Assembly: GCA_903898475.1 (NCBI GenBank)
Contig: CAIUFU010000192.1
Span: forward strand, 1-20,223
DNA length: 20,223 nucleotides
DNA from: an uncultured Alphaproteobacteria bacterium
GTDB taxonomy: Bacteria > Pseudomonadota > Alphaproteobacteria > Rickettsiales > UBA1997
Direction of reading: 5' to 3'
Shown: positions 1-7,302 of the stretch, one piece after another
Layout of the letters: each line of letters opens with the position of its first letter
How positions within the stretch are numbered: position 1 is the stretch's first letter
The notes under the pieces: model-generated
What the model saw: the letters and a program-made list of their open reading frames with translations, nothing else
Database searches by the model: none
What the model was told of the DNA's origin: nothing
Position numbers and translations under genes: made by a program

Positions 1-74
1 ATTGCTTCTCTATCTTTGCTGTTGCTGAAATTTTTTCTGAAGATAGTTTGGTCAAAATTGCGAGCCTGAATCAC
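1..74 (-). CDS. rpoB: RNA polymerase beta subunit, N-terminal fragment (putative)
   Basis: The reading frame opens with GTG at 72-74 and stays open to the window edge (24 full codons). An in-frame stop lies two codons upstream, so GTG is the only possible start. A good ribosome binding site, GAGG, sits 6 nt before it. The predicted start, MIQARNFDQTIFRKNFSNS, contains FRKNF, which resembles the RIRK-(D/S/N)-F motif near the beginning of RpoB. The position is the main argument: rpoB follows rplL in nearly all bacteria, with a gap of roughly this size (126 nt) holding an attenuator. The N-terminus is not a close match to any RpoB I can recall, so the identity rests largely on synteny. Confidence 0.55.
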   Translation of the reverse strand, partial: MIQARNFDQTIFRKNFSNSKDREA

Positions 75-148
75 CTTTTACCTCTTTTGTATTCTGTTAA
101 GAATGAATGAAAACGCGTGCGAATATGTGGAAACTTTTAAAACACCAA

Positions 149-184
149 AAGCCAACTCAAGCCATAAAATGGATGAGTTGGCTT
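149..184 (-). terminator. Hairpin terminator/attenuator after rplL
   Basis: The arms AAGCCAACTCA (149-159) and TGAGTTGGCTT (174-184) pair perfectly over 11 bp. The loop adds a second helix, CCAT (162-165) with ATGG (169-172), closing on AAA. On the minus strand the hairpin is followed by TTTTGGTGTTTT. It lies 17 nt past the rplL stop and about 75 nt before the putative rpoB start, where an attenuator that lowers rpoBC transcription relative to the ribosomal proteins is known in other bacteria. The T-run is interrupted, so readthrough is likely. Confidence 0.7.
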
Positions 185-200
185 AGAAGAGAAAAGTTAA

Positions 201-563
201 TTACTTCAATTCAACTTTGGCGCCGGCTGCTTCAAGTTTCTTTTTGATTTCTTCAGCTTCAGCTGTAGGAACATCAGATTTTACTGTTTTAGGAGCGGCT
301 TCAACTAGATCTTTAGCTTCTTTCAAGCCAAGACCAGTGATAACTCTAACTTCTTTAATAACGTTGATTTTGTTGTCACCAGCAGCGGTTAAAACAACTT
401 CAAATTTATCTTTAACTTCTGCGGCAGCAGCAGCTGGAGCGGCAGCAGCAAAAGATGCGGCAGAAACTCCCCATTTTTCTTCTAATTTTTTGCTTAGATC
501 AGCAAGTTCCAAAACTGTTAAAGCTGATAAGGTTTCTGATAGTTGGTCAAGATTTGCAGACAT
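201..563 (-). CDS. rplL: 50S ribosomal protein L7/L12
   Basis: This is the stalk protein of the large ribosomal subunit, present as dimers on L10, where it recruits EF-Tu, EF-G and other GTPases. The 120-residue product is of normal family length. It has an N-terminal dimerisation helix (about 1-35), an Ala-rich hinge (about 36-48), and the C-terminal factor-binding domain (about 53-120) with the conserved KINVIKEVR and GLGLKEAKDLVE segments. An AGGT ribosome binding site lies about 7 nt before the ATG. It is the last gene before the hairpin at 149-184 and begins 42 nt after the rplJ stop. Confidence 0.97.
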   Translation of the reverse strand: MSANLDQLSETLSALTVLELADLSKKLEEKWGVSAASFAAAAPAAAAAEVKDKFEVVLTAAGDNKINVIKEVRVITGLGLKEAKDLVEAAPKTVKSDVPTAEAEEIKKKLEAAGAKVELK

Positions 564-605
564 TTTTTACCTGTTGATTGATATTAATAATTAAAAAATT
601 GGATA

Positions 606-1097
606 CTACTGCTTCAAAGAGGCTAATCCTTTTTCAGGAGCGGAAAGAACCCTGACAAAGTTAGTTTGAGCACCTTTGAGTACGCCGATGAATGAAGCGC
701 GAACATCATTCAAGGAACCTAGTTTAGCCATTTCTTTTATGGCGTTTTCAGTAATAAGTGATTTGTTGAAGTAGCCAACTTTGATTTTTAAAACATCAAG
801 TTGCTTAGCTACGTCAGAAATAACTTTCGACAAAGCTACTACATCTTGTGAATATAGAACTGCAGTCGGTCCGTTTAAATGAGGAGTTAGAGCTTCCAAA
901 TCAGTTCCTTTGAGAGCAACTTTAACCAAAGTATTCTTGGCTATTTTCATGTTGCAGTCTTTTGCTTTGAGAGCGATACGCATATCGTAGAGTTGTTTAT
1001 CGCTCATTCCGCGATAATGTATAACTGCTACGAAAGCACTGTTGGTTAGTTTATTCTTTAATGAAGAAACTAATTCTAGTTTTTGATTCTTATTCAT
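606..1097 (-). CDS. rplJ: 50S ribosomal protein L10
   Basis: L10 anchors the L7/L12 dimers to 23S rRNA at the base of the ribosomal stalk. The 163-residue product is close to the usual bacterial length. The N-terminal globular domain has the segment around YRGMSDKQLYDMR and an NTLVKVAL motif. The C-terminal helix that binds L12 (about 135-163) is present. The gene starts only 18 nt after the rplA stop. The long leader in which L10-L12 represses its own translation in E. coli therefore cannot lie between these genes here. The ribosome binding site is weak (AAAGAAA directly before ATG). Confidence 0.96.
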   Translation of the reverse strand: MNKNQKLELVSSLKNKLTNSAFVAVIHYRGMSDKQLYDMRIALKAKDCNMKIAKNTLVKVALKGTDLEALTPHLNGPTAVLYSQDVVALSKVISDVAKQLDVLKIKVGYFNKSLITENAIKEMAKLGSLNDVRASFIGVLKGAQTNFVRVLSAPEKGLASLKQ

Positions 1098-1115
1098 TTT
1101 CTTTGAGAAATTATT

Positions 1116-1820
1116 TTACAGAGAATCAATGGCGACCTTTACAGAGGGTCCCATGGTTGAATTTAGGTAAAATTCTTTGATGAATTTTCCTTTAGAGCTT
1201 TCTGGTTTAGAATCTTTGATCGCTTTGATAACCGCTTTAGCGTTTTCAAGCAAAGAAGCAGAATCGAAGCTAATCTTTCCTACCATGCAATGAATAGTTC
1301 CAGCTTTATCGTTTTTGAAATCAATTTTTCCTTTTAAAGCGTCTGAAACGGCTTTTTTAATATCAGCTGTAACAGTGCCATTTTTTGGGCTTGGCATTAA
1401 ACCACGGGGCCCAAGTTTTTTAGCAACTTTGCTAATTTTTTGCATAACGTCTGGAGTTGCAACGCAGCAGTCGAAGTCCAAGAATCCAGCTTCAATTTTA
1501 GCAATTAGATCTTCAAGTCCCGCTTCAGAAGCACCGGTTTCAAGAGCAAGTTTTTTCTGATCTTCGTTAGAAGTGAAAACGATAACTTTTACTTTTTTAC
1601 CAGAACCGTGAGGCAATAAAACCGAACCTTTAACAGTTTGATCTGATTGTTTAGCATCAATTCCTAGATTTAAAGCAAGGTCAACTGATTCAACAAATTT
1701 ACGCTTTTTAGTGGCGCTCAATTCTTGAAGTTTTTTGATCCCATCTTCCAAGCTAGCAGCATGAAGTTTCTCAACTAGCTGAACTACTTTTTTTGTTTTT
1801 TGTTTTTTTGTTTTTGTCAT
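1116..1820 (-). CDS. rplA: 50S ribosomal protein L1
   Basis: L1 forms the mobile L1 stalk of the large subunit near the tRNA exit site. In many bacteria it represses its own operon by binding the rplK leader. The 234-residue product shows the two-domain L1 fold: domain I (about 1-75 and 155-234) flanks the inserted domain II. Hallmarks are KLGPRGLMPSPKNGTV (about 136-151) and STMGPSVKVA near the end. The N-terminus is Lys- and Thr-rich (MTKTKKQKTKK). It starts 2 nt after the rplK stop, so the two genes are probably translationally coupled. Confidence 0.97.
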   Translation of the reverse strand: MTKTKKQKTKKVVQLVEKLHAASLEDGIKKLQELSATKKRKFVESVDLALNLGIDAKQSDQTVKGSVLLPHGSGKKVKVIVFTSNEDQKKLALETGASEAGLEDLIAKIEAGFLDFDCCVATPDVMQKISKVAKKLGPRGLMPSPKNGTVTADIKKAVSDALKGKIDFKNDKAGTIHCMVGKISFDSASLLENAKAVIKAIKDSKPESSKGKFIKEFYLNSTMGPSVKVAIDSL

Positions 1821-1822
1821 GA

Positions 1823-2257
1823 TTATTCTACTACTTCTAGCCCCATTGAGATGGCAGAGCCTTTAACCATTTGTGCACACGCTTCAAGACTGGTTGCGTT
1901 CATATCAACCATCTTTTTTTCAGCTACGCTTTTAATTTGAGCCATAGTGATTTTTCCGGCAGTTTCTTTTCCTGGATTTGAAGAGCCTTTTTCCAATTTG
2001 ATTTCTTTCATAATCAAATAAGAAACCGGAGGATTTTTTGTTGTGAAGGTAAAGCTTTTATCTTTATAAGCGATGATGGTAACTGGAATTGGCGTACCAA
2101 GATCATATTCAAATTTTAACGCATTGAATTGCTTGCAGAATTCCATGATGTTCAAGCCTTTTTGGCCCAAAGCTGGTCCAATTGGAGGAGCTGGGTTAGC
2201 TTTTCCAGAAGGCACTTGCAACTTAATGAGGCCTAAAATTTCCTTTGATTTTGACAT
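1823..2257 (-). CDS. rplK: 50S ribosomal protein L11
   Basis: L11 binds the GTPase-associated centre of 23S rRNA and is needed for stringent-response sensing by RelA. The product is 144 residues, a normal length. The conserved proline-rich N-terminal helix region (KANPAPPIGPALGQKGLNIMEF, about 19-40) is intact. So is the C-terminal RNA-binding domain, with the TAGKITMAQI and MNA(T/N)SLEA segments. It is the first gene of the rplKAJL group, preceded by a 113-nt gap containing a hairpin and a possible weak promoter. Confidence 0.97.
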   Translation of the reverse strand: MSKSKEILGLIKLQVPSGKANPAPPIGPALGQKGLNIMEFCKQFNALKFEYDLGTPIPVTIIAYKDKSFTFTTKNPPVSYLIMKEIKLEKGSSNPGKETAGKITMAQIKSVAEKKMVDMNATSLEACAQMVKGSAISMGLEVVE

Positions 2258-2308
2258 AATTTATTCTTGAAATAAGTGGTTGAAACCTTGATTTTACTGG
2301 CTTCGTGG

Positions 2309-2331
2309 GCGCCCTCCTTTTTGCAGGGCGC
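2309..2331 (-). promoter_or_regulatory. GC-rich leader hairpin upstream of rplK
   Basis: In the 113-nt gap between nusG and rplK, GCGCCCT (2309-2315) and AGGGCGC (2325-2331) form a 7-bp GC-rich stem with a 9-nt loop. No T-run follows on the minus strand, so it is not a standard terminator. Its place in the rplK leader is where L1 autoregulatory sites occur in other bacteria, but I did not match it to the L1-binding consensus. Just upstream on the minus strand, TTGCAA (2357-2362) and TAAATT (2335-2340) are 16 nt apart and could be a weak promoter. An 18-bp palindrome covers the nusG stop (2364-2381). Confidence 0.4.
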
Positions 2332-2370
2332 AGCAATTTATTTTTACAAAAGCAAATTGCAATAAGTTTC

Positions 2371-2910
2371 TTAAGAAACTTTCTCTACCTGATTGATATC
2401 CAATTCTACTGAAGTCGCGCGACCAAAAATTAAAACAGAAATTTTAACTTTTTGTTTTTCGATATCAAAATCTTCAACAGCGCCAGAGAATGATTCGAAC
2501 GGTCCTTCAATTACATTTAAAGTTTCGCCAATCTCAAAAATAACACTCTTGTTATCTAGTTCTTGTGAAGACGATAAATTTAGAATTTCTTGCATTTTTA
2601 ACTCAGCAACTGGCTGAGGATTATTTTTCCCACCCAAAAATCCCATTACTTTAGGGATAGAGTTAATAGCATTGTATGCTTCGCTCGCTAAGTTTGTATT
2701 AACAAAAACGTAGCCTGGAAATAGCTTTTGAGCTTCTTGAACTTTTTGTCCTTTCTTAATCTTAATAATAGGTTTTGTGGGCACCAAGGCGTCAAAAACA
2801 TATTTATCGATAGTGCCACGAAGTATCATTGCCTTAATGTCGGCAGCTACTTTGTTTTCTTGGCCGGCCATCACATTTAAGATGTACCATTTATTGGTGT
2901 TGTTTTCCAT
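2371..2910 (-). CDS. nusG: Transcription termination/antitermination factor NusG
   Basis: NusG binds RNA polymerase, suppresses pausing, and links polymerase to Rho or to ribosomal protein S10. From the ATG at 2908-2910 the product has 179 residues, a normal length. The NGN domain (about 1-115) starts with KWYILNVMAGQENKV and contains FPGYVFV. The C-terminal KOW domain has VIEGPFESFSGAVEDFD and ends in INQVEKVS. An alternative in-frame TTG at 2917-2919 would add three residues. I preferred ATG because neither start has a clear ribosome binding site. It begins 21 nt after the secE stop. Confidence 0.96.
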   Translation of the reverse strand: MENNTNKWYILNVMAGQENKVAADIKAMILRGTIDKYVFDALVPTKPIIKIKKGQKVQEAQKLFPGYVFVNTNLASEAYNAINSIPKVMGFLGGKNNPQPVAELKMQEILNLSSSQELDNKSVIFEIGETLNVIEGPFESFSGAVEDFDIEKQKVKISVLIFGRATSVELDINQVEKVS

Positions 2911-2931
2911 GGTCGTCAAAGTATTGAAAAT

Positions 2932-3108
2932 TTATAAACCAAAAATAAGTCCGATGATTTTTGAGATCAAAAAGTCGGCAAATAAAATTGCTAAAGAAGC
3001 AACCACTATAGTTACAAGAATTGTGATTGTTGTAACGTAGGTTTCTTTTTTTGAGGGGACGTGAAGCTTTTTTACTTCTTCGACTGAGTCTCTGAAAAAT
3101 CCGATCAT
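2932..3108 (-). CDS. secE: Preprotein translocase subunit SecE
   Basis: This short gene encodes 58 residues, beginning MIGFFRDSVEEVKKLHVPSK and ending IIGLIFGL. It is the minimal, single-membrane-segment SecE typical of most bacteria. The amphipathic N-terminal helix with the conserved EVKK...PSK pattern (about 10-20) is followed by one transmembrane helix (about 27-55). SecE holds together SecY in the SecYEG channel of the inner membrane. The position between tRNA-Trp and nusG is the classical one. Confidence 0.95.
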   Translation of the reverse strand: MIGFFRDSVEEVKKLHVPSKKETYVTTITILVTIVVASLAILFADFLISKIIGLIFGL

Positions 3109-3128
3109 TTAAAATTCACTATAAAATT

Positions 3129-3204
3129 TGGCAGGAGCGAGAGGAATCGAACCCCCAACCAACGGTTTTGGAGACCGCTACTCTACCAGTTGAGCTACGC
3201 TCCT
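3129..3204 (-). tRNA. trnW: tRNA-Trp (anticodon CCA)
   Basis: The 76-nt minus-strand sequence folds as a complete cloverleaf. The acceptor stem is AGGAGCG paired with CGCTCCT, followed by discriminator G and an encoded CCA end. The anticodon stem GCGGT/ACCGT closes the loop CTCCAAA, with anticodon CCA at 3169-3171. The T loop is TTCGATT. The D arm is GCTC...GAGT. A tRNA-Trp just before secE is a conserved arrangement in alphaproteobacteria. The T stem contains two G-U pairs but is otherwise regular. Confidence 0.97.
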
Positions 3205-3209
3205 ATTAA

Positions 3210-3500
3210 TTATTCTTTTGGTTCTTTGTTCTCTGATTTTGGCTTAGGTTTTTTATATTTAACTTCCTCAGCCTCATTTTCATATTCTTCAAATCTAGCT
3301 CTGAAACAAATTGGATCAGCTAAGCCATTTTCTCGAACATTAGCGGTGCAAAAATGTAAGCCTTTATCGGCAAAGTTGCTCTTTACACTGTAACCGTCAA
3401 TCCAAGCTTCTTTATGCTCGGTAATAAAGGTTCCGTGAGTAGAGCAGCTTGCCAAGCAAAGAAAAGTAAGGCCTAAAAAAATTTTTAGAAAAATTTTCAC
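3210..3500 (-). CDS. Small predicted lipoprotein, unknown function
   Basis: The frame from GTG at 3498-3500 encodes 96 residues. It begins MKIFLKIFLGLTFLCLASCS: a basic start, a hydrophobic stretch and a lipobox LASC with the lipidated Cys at 19. Export and lipidation are therefore likely, and Ser follows the Cys. The mature part carries two further cysteines (51 and 65) that could form a disulfide. The tail is highly charged and Lys/Glu/Pro-rich (about 71-96). The frame is open further upstream into tuf, but starting at GTG gives a proper signal peptide and avoids that overlap. It lies 19 nt after tuf and 5 nt before the tRNA-Trp gene, inside the translation operon. I do not recognise the family. 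Confidence 0.7.
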   Translation of the reverse strand: MKIFLKIFLGLTFLCLASCSTHGTFITEHKEAWIDGYSVKSNFADKGLHFCTANVRENGLADPICFRARFEEYENEAEEVKYKKPKPKSENKEPKE

Positions 3501-3519
3501 AAACTTTGCCGATTTAAAT

Positions 3520-4710
3520 TTACTTAATGATTTTTGCAACAACCCCAGCCCCAACAGTTCTGCCACCTTCACGGATAGCAAAACGAAGACCTTCTTCCAT
3601 AGCGATTGGAGCGATTAGTTCTACAATAAGTTTAACATTGTCGCCAGGCATAACCATTTCAACTCCTTCTGGAAGTGAAACTGAACCTGTAACGTCTGTT
3701 GTTCTGAAGTAGAATTGAGGACGGTAGTTTTTGAAGAATGGAGTATGACGACCACCTTCATCTTTGCTCAAGATATAAACTTCAGCTTCAAAATGAGTGT
3801 GCGGAGTAATAGAAGCAGGTTTGCAAAGCACTTGACCTCTTTCAACATCTTCTTTCTTAGTACCTCTTAGAAGGATACCAGCGTTGTCACCAGCGCGGCC
3901 TTCATCAAGAAGTTTGCGGAACATTTCGATTCCGGTGCAAATTGTTTTTTGAGTTGCTTTAATACCAACGATTTCAAGCTCTTCGTTAATTTTAACAATA
4001 CCTCTTTCGATTCTTCCAGTAACCACTGTACCGCGTCCTGAAATTGAAAACACGTCTTCAATTGGCATCAAGAATGGTTGGTCAACTGGTCTTTTTGGCT
4101 CTGGAATGAAAGAATCAACAGCATCCATAAGAGCTTGGATTGATTTTTCACCAATATCAGAATCTTCGCCTTCAAGGGCTTTAAGAGCAGAACCTTTGAT
4201 GATTGGAATAGTGTCGCCTGGGAAATCATATTTGCTTAGAAGTTCACGAACTTCCATTTCAACCAGATCAAGAAGCTCAGCATCTTCAACTTGGTCAACT
4301 TTGTTTAAAAATACAACGATCGCAGGAACGCCAACTTGTTTAGCAAGTAGGATGTGTTCACGAGTTTGTGGCATTGGACCATCAGCAGCAGATACAACTA
4401 GAATTGCACCATCCATTTGAGCAGCACCAGTAATCATGTTTTTTACATAGTCAGCGTGGCCCGGGCAGTCTACGTGAGCGTAGTGTCTGTTAGCAGTTTC
4501 ATACTCTACGTGAGCAGTGTTGATTGTAATACCGCGCTCTTTTTCTTCCGGAGCAGCATCAATCTGATCATAGCCTCTTTTCTCAGCTAAACCGCTTTTT
4601 GAAAGGAATGTAGTAATTGCAGCTGTAAGCGTTGTTTTACCATGATCTACGTGACCAATAGTTCCAATGTTTACGTGTGGCTTATTGCGTTTGAAGGCTT
4701 GCTTAGACAT
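3520..4710 (-). CDS. tuf: Translation elongation factor Tu
   Basis: EF-Tu is the GTPase that delivers aminoacyl-tRNA to the ribosomal A site. The product has 396 residues from the ATG at 4708-4710, the start giving the canonical MSKQAFKRNKPHVN beginning. An in-frame TTG 15 nt upstream is unlikely to be used. The GTPase motifs are intact: GHVDHGKT (about 19-26), DCPGH and NKVD. Domains II and III follow, ending in GAGVVAKIIK. The gene sits exactly between the str-type genes (fusA) and the rif-type genes (tRNA-Trp, secE). It is preceded by a long leader and is therefore likely to have its own promoter. Confidence 0.98.
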   Translation of the reverse strand: MSKQAFKRNKPHVNIGTIGHVDHGKTTLTAAITTFLSKSGLAEKRGYDQIDAAPEEKERGITINTAHVEYETANRHYAHVDCPGHADYVKNMITGAAQMDGAILVVSAADGPMPQTREHILLAKQVGVPAIVVFLNKVDQVEDAELLDLVEMEVRELLSKYDFPGDTIPIIKGSALKALEGEDSDIGEKSIQALMDAVDSFIPEPKRPVDQPFLMPIEDVFSISGRGTVVTGRIERGIVKINEELEIVGIKATQKTICTGIEMFRKLLDEGRAGDNAGILLRGTKKEDVERGQVLCKPASITPHTHFEAEVYILSKDEGGRHTPFFKNYRPQFYFRTTDVTGSVSLPEGVEMVMPGDNVKLIVELIAPIAMEEGLRFAIREGGRTVGAGVVAKIIK

Positions 4711-5079
4711 ATTGATGTTACCCAAAATGATTAACGATAAATAATTTTAAAAGGCTCACGGCACTTATTAAAATTTTATTTCTTTAAGAATTGCTCTATA
4801 AAAAAAATTTCGAAAAAAAATTTCTATCTCAAAATTTTTTCGGAATTTTTCTTACATAGTAAAATACTTAAATAACTCTACTGCTGACAAAGTATATACA
4901 GATCCTACAAAATCGAGGAGTGATGCATCTTGACATAACTACCGTTCCAGAGCGAGGTCGCGCATTGTGGAAATCAAAACATATTGTGCAAGAGAAATGT
5001 TCAAATATTTCTAATAAATTTTTGAACATTTCTCAATGCGCCAATACTAAGGCGCGAGCCTCTACTATAGAAAAAATAA
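4711..5079 (-). other. 369-bp fusA-tuf intergenic region (tuf leader)
   Basis: No convincing gene was found on either strand. On the minus strand the region holds, in order: a 14-bp-stem hairpin (separate entry), a short GC-richer stretch around 4940-4965, a possible promoter (TTGTCA at 4885-4890 with TATTTT at 4861-4866, 18-nt spacing), and a very AT-rich leader with two runs of eight T separated by CGAAA (about 4801-4825). The motif TTTCGGAATTTT (4838-4849, plus sense) also occurs upstream of rpsL. No tRNA remnants of the kind that precede tufB in other bacteria were recognised. The length and structure fit independent transcription of tuf. Confidence 0.5.
4992..5034. promoter_or_regulatory. 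Long perfect hairpin downstream of fusA
   Basis: GAGAAATGTTCAAA (4992-5005) pairs perfectly with TTTGAACATTTCTC (5021-5034): 14 bp around a 15-nt AT-rich loop. It lies 45 nt past the fusA stop. On neither strand does a T-run follow, so it is not a standard intrinsic terminator. It could act as an mRNA 3'-end stabiliser for fusA, a Rho-dependent or weak terminator, or an operator for tuf. The perfect stem suggests selection. Confidence 0.55.
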
Positions 5080-7158
5080 CTATGCTTTTTTCGCTTTAAT
5101 TTCTTCTGCAACTGCAGAAGGAACTGGTTCGTAGCAATCAAATTCCATGCTGTAACTTGCACGACCTTGTGAAAGAGAGCGTAAGCTGTTTACATATCCA
5201 AACATTGCAGCAAGAGGAATTTTAGCAGTAATTACTTGCGCGATATCGCGTCCTTCCAAATTTTGAATTTGTCCACGACGAGAGTTGATATCTCCGATTA
5301 CGTCACCCATGTAATCTTCTGGAGTTACAACTTCTACTTTCATGATTGGCTCAAGAATGATTGGACCAGCCTTTTCCATTGCTTCACGAAATGCTGAACG
5401 AGCAGCAATTTCAAACGCTAGAACGCTTGAATCGACATCGTGATAAGCTCCGTCAAGCAAAGTTGTTTTCAATCTTACAACTGGGAAGCCAGCCAAAAAG
5501 CCGGTATCTTTTGCAGATTTTAAACCTTTTTCAACACCTGGTATATACTCTTTTGGAACGCGTCCGCCGACAACTTCACTTTCGAAAAGGAAGTTATCTT
5601 TTGAGTCAGATGGAAGTGGTTCGAAAGAAATTTTAACTTTCGCAAATTGTCCAGAACCGCCCGATTGTTTTTTGTGAGTGTAATCAATCTCAACTTTCTT
5701 AGTAATAGCTTCACGATAAGCAACTTTTGGCTGACCGATATTTGCATCAACTTTGAATTCACGCTTCATGCGATCAACGATGATCTCAAGGTGCAATTCA
5801 CCCATTCCGCGAAGAATTGTTTGTCCAGATTCTTGATCAGATTCAATACGAAGTGATGGATCTTCTGAAGCCAAACGTGACAAAGCCATACCCATTTTTT
5901 CTTGGTCAGCAGTTGATTTTGGTTCAACTGAAACTTCGATTACTGGCTCTGGGAAAATCATTCTTTCCAAGATAATGTTGTAGTCAGGCTCAACCAAAGT
6001 ATCACCAGTTGTTGAGTTTTTCAAACCGGCTAAAGCCACGATATCACCAGCGTAAGCTTCTTTGATGTCTTCACGGTTATTTGCGTGCATCAACAAAATT
6101 CTGCCAATTCTTTCTTTAGAATTTTTAGTTGTATTTACCGCACCAGTACCACTGACCAAAACGCCTGAGTAAATACGAACGAAAGTTAGAGATCCAACAA
6201 ATGGATCGGTCATGATTTTAAAAGCCAAACCAACGAATTTTTTATCACCACAATTGATGCTGATAATTTCATCAGTTTTACCATCAATTGCTGGAATTTG
6301 TTTAATGTCTTGTGGGCTTGGTAGATAATCTACAACCGCGTCTAGCAAAGGTTGGACACCTTTGTTTTTGAAAGCAGTTCCGTTTAAAACTGGAACAAAA
6401 GCGCCAGTGATTGTAGCTTTACGAATGCAGCGTTTAAGATCTGCTTCAGTAATTGGCTCACCTGCCAAATATGCTTCCATCAAAACGTCATCTTGTTCGA
6501 TTGCAGCTTCAACTAGCTCTTCGCGATATTGTTTTGCTTTTTCCAAGTGATCCGCAGGGATTTCTTCAAGAGTATAATCCGCGCCCATTGATTCATCTTT
6601 CCAAACAACAGCTTTCATTTTGATTAGATCAATAAGGCCGCCGTAATCTTCAGCTTGATTGATTGGCAATTGGACTGGAATCGCACGAGCACCCAATCTA
6701 GTTTTCATCATGTCAACGCAACGATAAAAGTTAGCGCCGGTTCTATCCATTTTGTTCACGAAACACATTCTCGGAACCTTATATTTATTCGCTTGACGCC
6801 ATACGGTTTCTGATTGTGGCTCAACACCTGCAACTGCGTCAAAAACTGCAACTGCACCGTCAAGAACACGAAGAGAACGCTCAACTTCAATAGTGAAATC
6901 TACGTGTCCTGGAGTGTCGATAATGTTAATTCTGTGCTCTTTCCAGAAACAAGTTGTAGCGGCAGAAGTGATGGTAATTCCACGTTCTTGCTCTTGCTCC
7001 ATCCAGTCCATTGTGGCAGCACCGTCGTGAACTTCGCCAATTTTGTGCGACTTTCCAGTGTAAAATAAAATACGCTCAGTTGTGGTAGTTTTACCGGCGT
7101 CGATATGCGCCATAATGCCGATATTACGATATTTTTCGATTTCAATTTGACGTGCCAT
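5080..7158 (-). CDS. fusA: Translation elongation factor G
   Basis: EF-G is the GTPase that drives translocation and, with RRF, ribosome recycling. The 692-residue product has normal length. The G domain carries AHIDAGKT (17-24), the switch region with RGIT (59-62), DTPGH (81-85) and NKMD (135-138). Domains II to V follow, with the conserved GMGELHLE segment and GQFAKVKI in domain IV. The start ATG is preceded by a 144-nt gap to the glycosyltransferase gene, and no strong promoter is evident there. The ribosome binding site is weak. Unusually, fusA is separated from rpsG by both a terminator and an unrelated gene. Confidence 0.98.
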   Translation of the reverse strand: MARQIEIEKYRNIGIMAHIDAGKTTTTERILFYTGKSHKIGEVHDGAATMDWMEQEQERGITITSAATTCFWKEHRINIIDTPGHVDFTIEVERSLRVLDGAVAVFDAVAGVEPQSETVWRQANKYKVPRMCFVNKMDRTGANFYRCVDMMKTRLGARAIPVQLPINQAEDYGGLIDLIKMKAVVWKDESMGADYTLEEIPADHLEKAKQYREELVEAAIEQDDVLMEAYLAGEPITEADLKRCIRKATITGAFVPVLNGTAFKNKGVQPLLDAVVDYLPSPQDIKQIPAIDGKTDEIISINCGDKKFVGLAFKIMTDPFVGSLTFVRIYSGVLVSGTGAVNTTKNSKERIGRILLMHANNREDIKEAYAGDIVALAGLKNSTTGDTLVEPDYNIILERMIFPEPVIEVSVEPKSTADQEKMGMALSRLASEDPSLRIESDQESGQTILRGMGELHLEIIVDRMKREFKVDANIGQPKVAYREAITKKVEIDYTHKKQSGGSGQFAKVKISFEPLPSDSKDNFLFESEVVGGRVPKEYIPGVEKGLKSAKDTGFLAGFPVVRLKTTLLDGAYHDVDSSVLAFEIAARSAFREAMEKAGPIILEPIMKVEVVTPEDYMGDVIGDINSRRGQIQNLEGRDIAQVITAKIPLAAMFGYVNSLRSLSQGRASYSMEFDCYEPVPSAVAEEIKAKKA

Positions 7159-7302
7159 AGGACAAAAAAACGGTTGTTGAAGTTGTAACTTGAAAGATTT
7201 GGAAATTGTAAAAAAAGCTAGAAGAAGCCTGCCTTAAGCGAACATCCATAAACTATAGGGGCGGCGTAAGTTAGTTTTCGATTTCTAATTGACAAGAAAA
7301 TT

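Noticed and set aside
217..594. 125-codon open frame opposite rplL
   Set aside because: Antisense to a certain ribosomal protein gene. The Ala-rich hinge and low stop density explain the open frame.
4106..4420. 104-codon open frame opposite tuf
   Set aside because: It is a mirror of the highly constrained tuf coding sequence and its product is a Ser/Arg-rich low-complexity translation.
4801..4825. Two T8 tracts in the tuf leader as a terminator
   Set aside because: No GC-rich stem precedes them on the minus strand, and a terminator directly before tuf would make little sense. General AT-richness is a sufficient explanation.
5361..5636. 91-codon open frame opposite fusA
   Set aside because: It has no recognisable protein pattern and lies entirely within fusA.
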